The notes under the pieces: model-generated | Seen by the model: the letters and a program-made list of their open reading frames with translations, nothing else | Databases searched by the model: none | Told to the model about the DNA's origin: nothing | Part shown: one piece after another, positions 56,762 to 64,000 of the stretch | Layout of the letters: every line of letters starts with the position of its first letter | Numbering within the stretch: position 1 is the first letter of the stretch | Source: Psychrosphaera saromensis | GTDB taxonomy: Bacteria > Pseudomonadota > Gammaproteobacteria > Enterobacterales > Alteromonadaceae | Length of the DNA stretch: 64,000 bases | NCBI RefSeq assembly: GCF_002954545.1 | Contig: NZ_MSCH01000003.1 | Span: 1,514,824 to 1,578,823 of the forward strand | Direction: 5' to 3' | Made by a program: the position numbers and the translations under genes

Positions 56762-58129
56762 TTATTGTCCTGACTCTACAACTTTGACCGCAATGTCGCC
56801 ATCGGCCACTTTTATGGTTAACTTATCGTCAATATTCACTTGCGTTGTATTGGTTATAACCTTGCCAGTATCAGATGTGGCAATCGCGTAACCGCGTTGT
56901 AAAGTCGCTAATGGACTGACAATCTGTAACTTCTCTATGTTACTGGCAAAACGTTGCTGAGTTTTGGCAAAATAACTATTAAAGCTAGTGTGTAAGTCGT
57001 GAGTTAGTTGTGCTTGTTTATTTTTGGCTAACTGCAATTGATGTTTTGGCGTATTAGCTAACAGCATTTCTTTGCCAATGGATGAGCGTTGTTGCTTTTG
57101 CGCCATGGTTTGTTTTATTAAGCTGTTTAGCTTTAAATTTAGTTCGTCCGTTTGTTGCTGGGCCAATCTAATTTTATGACTCGGATGCAACAGACTTAAG
57201 GTTTTATTCAGCTGGCCAAACTGTGCTTTTCGATTTTTATGGATATTGGTATAAGCCATCAATAAACGTGAATACAGTTGCGTGGTTTTATTAACCAGTT
57301 CTGAATTATCCGTTGAAACTATTTCGGCTGCGGCAGAAGGGGTTGGTGCGCGTAAGTCGGCAACAAAGTCAGAAATAGACACATCAACTTCATGACCAAC
57401 GGCACTGATAATTGGCAAAGCTGAATTATAAATAGTGTGAGCGAGTGCTTCGTCATTAAAACACCACATGTCTTCTAATGAACCACCACCGCGACCAACA
57501 ATTAATACGTCAACTTCGTTTCTATGATTGGCTGCGTTAATGGCCCAAATAATATTTTGTGCCGCTTGCTCACCTTGCACCATAGTTGGATAAATAATGA
57601 CTTCAGTTTGTGGTGAACGGCGTTTTAATACGGTTAAAATATCGTGTACTGCAGCGCCCGTTGGGGAGGTGACAATACCAACACGTTTTGGTGAAACAGG
57701 AATAGGGCGTTTAACGTCTTGGTCAAATAAGCCCATTTGCGCCAATTGCTGTTTAAGTTGTTCAAATTGTTGTTTTAATAATCCTTCGCCAGCAGGTTCC
57801 ATCACCTCGGCAATAAACTGAAAATCGCCTCTTGGTTCATACAGACTAACTCGCCCGCGAACTAATACTTGTGTGCCATTTTCAACCACGGCGCGTACTG
57901 AACGATTGTTACCTTTAAACATGGCACTTTTAATTTGTGCACGTTTATCTTTTAACGAAAAATACCAATGGCCGCTAGATGCTTTAACTAAGTTTGAAAT
58001 TTCACCCGAAATCCAAATATTTACAAACTCACCTTCCAATAACATACGGGCTTTTTGATTAAGCTCCGAGACTTGATATATATGTTGCTGTTGGGCGTTA
58101 TTAAGAGTTTGCACTAATTTACATTTCAA
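56762..58129 (-). CDS. xseA: Exonuclease VII large subunit XseA
   Basis: XseA is the catalytic subunit of the single-strand-specific exonuclease VII. An N-terminal OB-fold (residues about 18-105, YQVSELNQKARMLLEGEF to RGDFQFIAE) precedes the catalytic core with RVGIVTSPTGAAVHDIL, VLIVGRGGGSLEDMWCFNDE and AVGHEVDVSISDFVADLRAPTPSAAAE. A long coiled coil follows. At 455 residues the length is normal. The ribosome binding site at the ATG is weak. The xseB subunit is not nearby. Confidence 0.95.
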   Translation of the reverse strand: MKCKLVQTLNNAQQQHIYQVSELNQKARMLLEGEFVNIWISGEISNLVKASSGHWYFSLKDKRAQIKSAMFKGNNRSVRAVVENGTQVLVRGRVSLYEPRGDFQFIAEVMEPAGEGLLKQQFEQLKQQLAQMGLFDQDVKRPIPVSPKRVGIVTSPTGAAVHDILTVLKRRSPQTEVIIYPTMVQGEQAAQNIIWAINAANHRNEVDVLIVGRGGGSLEDMWCFNDEALAHTIYNSALPIISAVGHEVDVSISDFVADLRAPTPSAAAEIVSTDNSELVNKTTQLYSRLLMAYTNIHKNRKAQFGQLNKTLSLLHPSHKIRLAQQQTDELNLKLNSLIKQTMAQKQQRSSIGKEMLLANTPKHQLQLAKNKQAQLTHDLHTSFNSYFAKTQQRFASNIEKLQIVSPLATLQRGYAIATSDTGKVITNTTQVNIDDKLTIKVADGDIAVKVVESGQ

Positions 58130-58310
58130 TTTTAGGTTGGATGGTTGGAGTCTAACAAGAGTGTAATTGAAAGTCAGTTATTCAATCGATTGTTGTATCA
58201 GTTGTGCATCGTTTGTTACATATATTCAATAAATATTGGACGGTAAAATAATAGGTATTTGGCGATTTAAAAAATACTTAACATTATTTCGCTGATTTTT
58301 ACAAATTTCA

Positions 58311-58350
58311 TTTACCTAGCGTGCTTTTTAGACTAAAATCCCGCCGCAAC
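58311..58350 (+). promoter_or_regulatory. Putative guaB promoter
   Basis: TTTACC (58311-58316) and TAAAAT (58334-58339) are 17 bp apart. Directly after the -10 comes a G/C-rich stretch (CCCGCCGC), the kind of discriminator that makes guaBA promoters sensitive to growth rate and ppGpp in E. coli. The xseA gene diverges on the other side. Confidence 0.6.
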
Positions 58351-58392
58351 GTAATCACCTCCTTCCAAATATTAAGTTAAGGTAAAATTTCC

Positions 58393-59862
58393 ATGTTGCG
58401 CATAGCTAAAGAAGCTCTAACATTTGATGATGTCCTACTTGTTCCAGGACATTCTACGATTCTTCCTCACGAAGCCAATCTAAAAACTCGTTTAACTCGT
58501 AACATCGAATTAAATATCCCTATGGTGTCCTCAGCAATGGACACAGTTACAGAAAGCCGTTTAGCAATCGCCCTTGCGCAAGAAGGTGGATTAGGTTTTA
58601 TTCATAAGAATATGTCTATTGAAGCTCAAGCTAACGAAGTGCGTCGTGTAAAAAAATTCGAAGCTGGTGTTGTTTCTGACCCTGTTACTGTTTCTACTGC
58701 CATTAATGTTGGCGAAGTAATGGCTATGGCTGACGAGCATGGCTTCTCAGGTTTCCCAGTTGTAGATAAAGACAATAATTTACAAGGTATTGTAACTGGC
58801 CGAGATCTCCGTTTTGAAGCGAATTTAAAAACCAACGTAACTAGTATCATGACACCAAAAGAGCGTCTGATCACAGTGAAAGAAGGTGAAGCAAACGAAG
58901 TTGTTTTCAAGCTTATGCACGAAAACCGCATCGAAAAAATCTTAGTTGTAGATGATGAATTTAAACTTAAAGGCATGATCACAGTAAAAGACTTCCAAAA
59001 AGCAGACAGTAAACCAAATGCATGTAAAGATTCTTTAGGAAGATTACGTGTAGGAGCAGCGGTAGGCGTTGGCGCAGGTACAGATGAACGTATTGAAGCT
59101 TTAGTAGCAGCAGGTGTAGATGTTTTATTAATTGACACATCTCATGGTCACTCTCAAGGTGTACTAGACCGTGTTGCTAAAACAAGAGCCGCATACCCAG
59201 ATTTAGATATCGTAGGTGGTAACGTAGCAACTGCTTCAGGCGCATTAGCTTTAGTAGAAGCTGGCGTTGACGCAGTTAAAGTAGGAATTGGCCCAGGTTC
59301 AATTTGTACAACACGTATCGTTACTGGCTGTGGTGTTCCACAAATTACTGCCATTTCAGATGCAGTTGAAGCTGTTGCAGGCAAAGATATCCCAGTAATC
59401 GCAGACGGTGGTATCCGTTTCTCAGGTGACATTTCAAAAGCTCTAGTCGCAGGCGCAAGCTGCGTTATGGTTGGTTCAATGTTAGCTGGTACAGAAGAAG
59501 CACCAGGCGAAGTTGAGTTATACCAAGGCCGTTACTACAAATCATACCGCGGCATGGGAAGCTTAGGCGCAATGAACCAGTCTCATGGTTCATCAGATCG
59601 CTACTTCCAAAAATCAGACAACAAAGAAAAATTAGTACCAGAAGGTATTGAAGGACGTGTTGCATACAAAGGCCCAATCGAAAACATAATCCACCAACAA
59701 TTAGGTGGCATACGTTCAGCAATGGGTCTAACAGGCTGTGGTTCAATTCCAGAATTAAACACCAAACCTGTATTTGTACGCGTAACATCAGCAGGCATGG
59801 GCGAGTCTCATGTGCATGATGTGCAAATTACAAAGGAAGCACCAAACTACCGTATGGGCTAG
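58393..59862 (+). CDS. guaB: IMP dehydrogenase GuaB
   Basis: GuaB oxidises IMP to XMP with NAD, the first step of guanine nucleotide synthesis. The TIM barrel is interrupted by a CBS pair (residues about 95-205, VVSDPVTV to KDFQKADS). The catalytic loop [15 protein letters not shown] has C305, the same number as in E. coli. [10 protein letters not shown] and the flap with RVAYKGP are also present. The 489-residue length is typical. AAGG precedes the ATG. guaA follows, but only after a 521-bp repeat-rich spacer. Confidence 0.98.
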   Translation: MLRIAKEALTFDDVLLVPGHSTILPHEANLKTRLTRNIELNIPMVSSAMDTVTESRLAIALAQEGGLGFIHKNMSIEAQANEVRRVKKFEAGVVSDPVTVSTAINVGEVMAMADEHGFSGFPVVDKDNNLQGIVTGRDLRFEANLKTNVTSIMTPKERLITVKEGEANEVVFKLMHENRIEKILVVDDEFKLKGMITVKDFQKADSKPNACKDSLGRLRVGAAVGVGAGTDERIEALVAAGVDVLLIDTSHGHSQGVLDRVAKTRAAYPDLDIVGGNVATASGALALVEAGVDAVKVGIGPGSICTTRIVTGCGVPQITAISDAVEAVAGKDIPVIADGGIRFSGDISKALVAGASCVMVGSMLAGTEEAPGEVELYQGRYYKSYRGMGSLGAMNQSHGSSDRYFQKSDNKEKLVPEGIEGRVAYKGPIENIIHQQLGGIRSAMGLTGCGSIPELNTKPVFVRVTSAGMGESHVHDVQITKEAPNYRMG

Positions 59863-60013
59863 TTTATTCTTTGTTTTGTCGTCAGTTTAACTGATCTCGG
59901 TGTCAGCAATGCTCAAGTAGACTTCTACGTTCCGCGTTGCCTCCTTGACCTCAATTAAACTGACTTAAAAACAAATGAAGAAACGGGTGAAAATAGCTTG
60001 TCTCTTTGCTCCC

Positions 60014-60078
60014 GTTCAAGAAATAGCGCGTCGAGAGTGCTCATGTATTGGCATACACTGCGCGCGCTCTTCTTGAAC
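60014..60078. repeat. Long imperfect hairpin
   Basis: Perfect 9-bp arms GTTCAAGAA (60014-60022) and TTCTTGAAC (60070-60078) are followed inward by AGCGCG (60025-60030) and CGCGCT (60063-60068), then AGTG (60036-60039) and CACT (60056-60059). This resembles a REP- or MITE-like mobile palindrome. I saw no second copy in the window. Confidence 0.6.
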
Positions 60079-60169
60079 TGAAACAAATATTCGGCGCTAT
60101 AAATTAGAAATTAAATTATGTTTTTTTGCCAGTTTGACTGATCTCGTTATCAGCAATGCTCTTGAGCTA

Positions 60170-60260
60170 CGAGTCACGAGTTTCGAGTTTCGAGAGGCGA
60201 GCTTAAGACTTACAGCTTATAGCTTACGGCTTACAGCTTACAGCTTACAGCTTAAGACTA
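60170..60260. repeat. Heptanucleotide tandem repeat, 13 units
   Basis: An unbroken 7-bp period runs for 91 bp. The first five units are variants of CGAGTTT; the rest are variants of ACAGCTT, with three perfect copies in a row and AAGACTT/AAGACTA at the two ends of that block. No reading frame spans it. Confidence 0.85.
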
Positions 60261-60307
60261 AAAACTTGCAGCCTATAGCTTCAAGTTGTACATAAAAATT
60301 ATTAAAC

Positions 60308-60333
60308 AAAGTCGGATTATATATCCGGCTTTT
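60308..60333 (+). terminator. Terminator-like hairpin before guaA
   Basis: AAAGTCGGAT and ATCCGGCTTT (one G:T pair) with a short loop are followed by TTT-C-T. It would end guaB read-through about 50 bp before guaA, or act as an attenuator in the guaA leader. Confidence 0.6.
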
Positions 60334-60383
60334 CTATTACTAGGTTTAGGGTTACCTGACCGTTCAATTAAAAAGGCTAAAAC

Positions 60384-61967
60384 ATGTCAGTAAAACAAGA
60401 CATTCACCAGCATAAGATTTTAATTTTAGATTTTGGTTCTCAATACACTCAATTGATTGCTCGTCGTGTACGTGAAATTGGTGTTTATTGTGAATTATGG
60501 GCTTGGGATGTTACCGAAGAACAAATCAAAGGCTTTAATCCAAACGGGATTATATTAGCTGGTGGACCTGAGTCTGTTACCGAATATGACTCTCCACGTG
60601 CGCCTGAGTATGTATTTAACGCTGGTATTCCAGTGCTTGGTATTTGTTACGGCATGCAAACTATGTCACAGCAATTAGGTGGTTCAGTAGAAACATCTGA
60701 TGATCGTGAGTTTGGTTATGCTCAAGTTGAAGTTATCAAATCATCTCCATTGATTAAAGATATTGAAGATGCAATCACAGCAGACGGTAATGCGTTATTA
60801 GACGTATGGATGAGTCATGGTGATAAAGTTAGTTCAATCCCTGCAGACTTCACTACAGTAGCTAAAACTGAATCTTGCCCTTATGCAATTATGGCCAATG
60901 AAGATAAGCAGTTTTATGGTGTGCAATTCCACCCAGAAGTAACGCATACCAAACAAGGTTTACAATTATTAGAAAACTTTATTTGTAACATTTGTGCTTG
61001 TGAGAAGTTATGGACGTCAGCGACTATTATTGAAGACGCGATTGCCAAAATGAAAGAGCAAGTTGGCGACGACGAAGTTGTACTCGGTTTATCTGGTGGT
61101 GTTGACTCTTCTGTTGTGGCTATGTTGTTACATAGAGCTATCGGTAAAAAACTAACTTGTGTATTTGTTGATAACGGTTTACTTCGTTTAAACGAAGGCG
61201 AACAAGTTATGGACATGTTTGGCGATAAATTTGGCTTGAACATTATCCACGTTAAAGCTGAAGACAGATTTTTAGACCGTTTAGCGACAGAAAATGACCC
61301 TGAGAAAAAACGTAAAATCATCGGTAACGTATTTGTTGAAATTTTTGATGAAGAAGCCAGTAAATTAACCAATGCAAAATGGTTAGCGCAAGGCACTATT
61401 TATCCAGACGTAATCGAATCTGCTGCATCTGCAACGGGTAAAGCGCATGTGATTAAATCACACCACAATGTTGGTGGCCTTCCTGATGATATGGAGCTTG
61501 GTTTAGTTGAGCCTTTACGTGAGTTGTTTAAAGACGAAGTACGTAAAATTGGTTTAGAACTTGGCTTGCCATACGACATGTTATATCGCCACCCATTCCC
61601 TGGGCCTGGTTTAGGTGTTCGTATCTTAGGTGAAGTGAAAAAAGAATACGCAGACTTGTTACGTCGTGCGGATCATATCTTCATTGAAGAACTTCACGCT
61701 GCTGATTTATACAATAAAGTAAGCCAAGCGTTTACTGTATTTTTACCAGTGCGTTCTGTTGGCGTTATGGGCGACGGTCGTAAATACGACTGGGTTGTTA
61801 GCTTACGTGCAGTAGAAACTATCGACTTTATGACGGCGCATTGGGCACATTTACCTTATGATTTCTTAGGTAAAGTATCTAATCGTATTATCAATGAAAT
61901 TGATGGTATTTCTCGTGTCGTTTATGACATTAGTGGTAAGCCGCCAGCTACCATTGAATGGGAATAA
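60384..61967 (+). CDS. guaA: GMP synthase (glutamine-hydrolysing) GuaA
   Basis: GuaA aminates XMP to GMP with ATP and glutamine. The N-terminal class I amidotransferase domain has the nucleophile C88 (LGICYGMQ) and [10 protein letters not shown]. The ATP-pyrophosphatase domain starts with [15 protein letters not shown], and the C-terminal dimerisation domain ends PPATIEWE. The 527-residue length is near E. coli (525). It is probably co-regulated with guaB, although the spacer and its hairpin may uncouple them. Confidence 0.98.
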   Translation: MSVKQDIHQHKILILDFGSQYTQLIARRVREIGVYCELWAWDVTEEQIKGFNPNGIILAGGPESVTEYDSPRAPEYVFNAGIPVLGICYGMQTMSQQLGGSVETSDDREFGYAQVEVIKSSPLIKDIEDAITADGNALLDVWMSHGDKVSSIPADFTTVAKTESCPYAIMANEDKQFYGVQFHPEVTHTKQGLQLLENFICNICACEKLWTSATIIEDAIAKMKEQVGDDEVVLGLSGGVDSSVVAMLLHRAIGKKLTCVFVDNGLLRLNEGEQVMDMFGDKFGLNIIHVKAEDRFLDRLATENDPEKKRKIIGNVFVEIFDEEASKLTNAKWLAQGTIYPDVIESAASATGKAHVIKSHHNVGGLPDDMELGLVEPLRELFKDEVRKIGLELGLPYDMLYRHPFPGPGLGVRILGEVKKEYADLLRRADHIFIEELHAADLYNKVSQAFTVFLPVRSVGVMGDGRKYDWVVSLRAVETIDFMTAHWAHLPYDFLGKVSNRIINEIDGISRVVYDISGKPPATIEWE

Positions 61968-62015
61968 CGATTAGAACTGTGATCACTAGCTAGTCTAGAG
62001 CATCAGTTAAAAATA

Positions 62016-62046
62016 AAAACGGAGCATATTATGCTCCGTTTTTTTA
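62016..62046. terminator. Terminator after guaA
   Basis: AAAACGGAGCAT and ATGCTCCGTTTT with a 3-nt loop continue into a T run. The A run on the other side lets it also serve the convergent minus-strand protease gene. Confidence 0.92.
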
Positions 62047-62094
62047 TTAGCGCGTTTAACTTAACCTAGCTTGATCTAGTTTTACCTAATTGGA

Positions 62095-63273
62095 TTAATT
62101 CACAGCCAGTATTAATAGATTGTTCTGCTGATCAATTTTAAAAGCAAAGTGTTTTAGAAAATTCATCCCTAATAAACCATCTGCTTTATCCATACTTTCT
62201 AAGTCCATAACCGCAAACTCAATAGATTTTACTCGATAACCACTAATTTGAAATTGCTCGAAACGATATACCGACGTAGTTACTACACCACCTGCGGTAT
62301 TCATCTCTACTTTTCGATTAAAGGTAGGGTTCAACCAGCTCGGCAAATTATCAAAAGCGGCTTGGGATAATACCGATAAGGATGCGCCAGTATCTATCAT
62401 CAAGTTTACTGGACTTTGTGCATCAAACTGTCCTTTAACAATATAATGAGCGCCACGCTTTAATAGGGGGACTGCAGACTCACCTAACATCATATCTTCT
62501 ACTTTTTGTAACAAGGCTTCAACCTGAGCAGAGGATTGATCAAACTCATTTAATTGCTGTAATATTTCTTGTGCGGAAGTTAACTGGTTCAGTTCAATTT
62601 TAGCTTTACTGAGCATAAGCAGATACGGCGGATAATTAGGCTCATCAAAGAGTAAAGGCTCAATGAGTTCAACAACGTCATTCCATAAACTCTGTTGGCT
62701 TAATATCGCATACTGTTTTTGTGCTAATAGATGAATTTGGTTTTCGCTGCTTTGTTCAATTTCGATATTAAATGAGTTATCGATAATTTCCTTGTACAGC
62801 TTTATTGCTGCTTGGTATTGCTGTAAATGTGAAAATCGCTGCGCTTCTAATTGTAATACTCCAATGTGATAAGCATTGTCATTAAAGAAATAGCGAGTGA
62901 ATTCTGCCACAACCTTATGTTCATCATTTTTTAAATCACGGAATAAGCTGTGCAACCAAGAACTTAATAATTTATCGGCTAATACATCATCTTGAACAAG
63001 GATGTCACTATAAATTTCAATCGCCAAATCAAATTCTTGTTTGTTAAAGTACTGATTTGCTTGTTGAAAAAGCTCGTCGTTAGACATGCTTTGCTCATTA
63101 GAAACGCTAAAAGGATTGTGTTCTACAGAACTCTCTTTCGCTAAAGGTGGCGTTATCGGCGGGGCTATTTGATTAGACGAATCGGTATGATCATTAACAT
63201 TAAGATAAAAATATAGGTTTAAGCTTAATGATAAAAACAATATCAAAATTAACAGCTTAATTTTAATTTGCAT
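62095..63273 (-). CDS. Membrane-anchored TPR and retropepsin-like protein
   Basis: This 392-residue protein has an N-terminal membrane anchor (residues about 6-25), a Pro/Ser-rich linker, and TPR-like helical repeats (about 63-255, e.g. ANQYFNKQEFDLAIEIYSDIL). The C-terminal retropepsin-like aspartic protease domain has D294-T-G-A-S as active site and a second-strand signature ADGLLGMNFL. Single-domain retropepsins act as dimers. Substrate unknown; it would face the periplasm. Two small membrane-protein genes lie upstream on the same strand, separated by a 13-bp hairpin. Confidence 0.82.
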   Translation of the reverse strand: MQIKIKLLILILFLSLSLNLYFYLNVNDHTDSSNQIAPPITPPLAKESSVEHNPFSVSNEQSMSNDELFQQANQYFNKQEFDLAIEIYSDILVQDDVLADKLLSSWLHSLFRDLKNDEHKVVAEFTRYFFNDNAYHIGVLQLEAQRFSHLQQYQAAIKLYKEIIDNSFNIEIEQSSENQIHLLAQKQYAILSQQSLWNDVVELIEPLLFDEPNYPPYLLMLSKAKIELNQLTSAQEILQQLNEFDQSSAQVEALLQKVEDMMLGESAVPLLKRGAHYIVKGQFDAQSPVNLMIDTGASLSVLSQAAFDNLPSWLNPTFNRKVEMNTAGGVVTTSVYRFEQFQISGYRVKSIEFAVMDLESMDKADGLLGMNFLKHFAFKIDQQNNLLILAVN

Positions 63274-63330
63274 TTTTCTCTCGTTTGTTAAGTGAACCTT
63301 TAGTGAATATACCTTAATTGAATCTATTTA

Positions 63331-63366
63331 TTAAGTTAGCTAAATGGATTCAATTAGCTAACTTAA
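63331..63366. repeat. Perfect 13-bp inverted repeat
   Basis: TTAAGTTAGCTAA (63331-63343) and TTAGCTAACTTAA (63354-63366) enclose a 10-nt loop. There is no T run on either side. It separates the PspB-like gene from the protease gene and may be an attenuator or RNA-processing site. Confidence 0.6.
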
Positions 63367-63388
63367 CAAACTTGTTATAAATGTTTAT

Positions 63389-63640
63389 TTATAGTGAGTT
63401 GATCTCATTTTTTAAATCGTAATCCTGGCTTGTTACAATTTTTTCTAACACAGCGGTACGCTCTTTTACTTCAGCAAGTTCTTGTTGTAATTGAGTAATC
63501 TGCTTGTTTAATTGTTCAGAGATATTTTTGGCGTTGTCTGTGCTTTGACTTTTAGCTTTAAGATTTGCTTTGTAAGCGGAAAGTAAAATGCCTCCAACAA
63601 TAGCGACAATAGGGATTAAAAATACGATGTTACCTGACAT
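63389..63640 (-). CDS. Small membrane protein, PspB-like, copy 1
   Basis: The 83-residue protein has one N-terminal hydrophobic segment (residues 4-20) and then a charged helix with heptad character. It ends ERTAVLEKIVTSQDYDLKNEINSL. This topology and the R-x-x-x-L-E-x-I-(V/L) core resemble phage-shock protein B, a 74-residue membrane partner of PspC; the resemblance is moderate. It is a paralogue of the next gene, with the segment VLEKIVT shared. AAGAG precedes the ATG. No pspA or pspC is in the window. Confidence 0.7.
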   Translation of the reverse strand: MSGNIVFLIPIVAIVGGILLSAYKANLKAKSQSTDNAKNISEQLNKQITQLQQELAEVKERTAVLEKIVTSQDYDLKNEINSL

Positions 63641-63681
63641 AATGTTAACTCTTGGTTTGTTATTACAAAAATATAATTTAG

Positions 63682-63915
63682 TTAGCTCACTTTGCTTAAT
63701 TTGTTAATTTCATCTTTTAACAAATATTTTTCATCAGTGACAATTTTCTCTAGTACTTCAATTCGCTGTTTTAATTCATTAATAATGGCTTGGGTATCTT
63801 CATCAGTTTTTGATATTTGTTGTTTAAGTTGTAATTTTACATACTCAGCATAGGCTGAGTAACCTAGGCCACCAATGATAGCGACTAATGCAATTATAAA
63901 ATGTGCAGTTTCCAT
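63682..63915 (-). CDS. Small membrane protein, PspB-like, copy 2
   Basis: This 77-residue protein has an N-terminal hydrophobic segment (residues 5-23) followed by a coiled-coil helix ending ELKQRIEVLEKIVTDEKYLLKDEINKL-type sequence (residues 49-74). It is closer to PspB than its neighbour in the QRIEVLEKIV core. The gap to the next copy is 41 bp, so the pair likely arose by tandem duplication and is co-transcribed. AAAGGAATTAAC precedes the ATG. The function is not established; a role in envelope stress is a guess. Confidence 0.7.
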   Translation of the reverse strand: METAHFIIALVAIIGGLGYSAYAEYVKLQLKQQISKTDEDTQAIINELKQRIEVLEKIVTDEKYLLKDEINKLSKVS

Positions 63916-64000
63916 GTTAATTCCTTTTTATTATTTTGCCGGTTCGAGTTTGGTTTAATTATAAAGTTGTTAAATCGGTTTAGTAGCTTTTATTTTACTT

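Larger units (their letters stand above)
59863..60383. repeat. Repeat-rich spacer between guaB and guaA
   Basis: No gene is visible. The spacer holds a 33-bp direct repeat (59881-59913 and 60128-60160, 29 of 33 identical), an inverted repeat GTCAGTTTAA/TTAAACTGAC (59881-59890 and 59955-59964), a long hairpin (60014-60078), a 13-unit heptamer array (60170-60260) and a terminator-like hairpin (60308-60333). In E. coli guaB and guaA are only tens of bases apart, so this looks like accumulated repeat insertions. Confidence 0.75.

Noticed and set aside
60170-60260. CRISPR array
   Set aside because: The units are 7 bp with no spacers, far too short for CRISPR repeats, and no cas gene is present.
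60914-61396. 160-codon open frame opposite guaA
   Set aside because: It is a shadow of the GMP synthase gene, Ser/Thr/Pro-rich and without start signals.
1-64000. Insertion sequences, prophage genes, tRNA or rRNA genes
   Set aside because: I saw no transposase, integrase or phage structural genes and no tRNA cloverleaf or rRNA sequence on reading both strands; small elements could still be missed.

Overview
The window looks like a chromosomal segment of a marine, AT-rich gammaproteobacterium of the order Alteromonadales, possibly near Colwelliaceae. I infer this from the complete proteobacterial division and cell-wall cluster, the meso-diaminopimelate type MurE, TonB-dependent receptors of the marine polysaccharide-degrading type, and an alginate utilisation locus. 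I see no rRNA, tRNA, CRISPR array, insertion sequence or integrase. The genus is a guess.

Layout. 1-1227 is the C-terminal part of a superfamily 2 helicase of the kind found in phage-defence systems, cut by the window edge. 1228-1932 is a gene-free spacer with two terminators, an unexplained structured element and the promoter of the next operon with phased MraZ boxes. 1933-18899 is the dcw cluster in canonical order (mraZ, rsmH, ftsL, ftsI, murE, murF, mraY, murD, ftsW, murG, murC, ddlB, ftsQ, ftsA, ftsZ), mostly with overlapping genes; lpxC follows from its own promoter. 20264-22948 holds a tyrosine-degradation operon (4-hydroxyphenylpyruvate dioxygenase, a small VOC protein, a fumarylacetoacetase-type hydrolase) without hmgA or maiA. 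23166-24662 is a solitary YegD-type Hsp70.

24735-46827 is the most interesting part: an alginate utilisation locus. It has a DEH-reductase-like SDR, a FadR-type GntR repressor, a TonB receptor, PL6 and PL17 alginate lyases, an MFS uronate transporter, KDG kinase and KDPG aldolase. Inserted in the same run are a three-gene proton-translocating transhydrogenase (pntAA-pntAB-pntB), class II fructose-bisphosphate aldolase and fructose-1,6-bisphosphatase, and a second TonB receptor follows. Together they give a route from alginate to pyruvate and glyceraldehyde 3-phosphate, then up to fructose 6-phosphate, with NADPH supplied by the transhydrogenase. The palindrome TGGTTAACCA occurs upstream of three transcription units here (SDR, receptor 1, receptor 2). 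A 19-bp palindrome containing TTGGTAATACCAA lies before receptor 2. Both fit binding sites of the resident FadR-family regulator, so this is probably one regulon.

47273-53120 is an RND efflux operon (outer-membrane lipoprotein, periplasmic adaptor, pump). It is followed by an unrecognised 394-residue protein, then on the minus strand xseA, trmK and a receiver-Hpt plus receiver pair without a histidine kinase. guaB and guaA (plus) are separated by 521 bp full of repeats: a 33-bp direct repeat, a large hairpin and a 13-unit heptanucleotide tandem array. The right end (minus) carries a membrane-anchored TPR and retropepsin-like protein and two paralogous PspB-like small membrane proteins.
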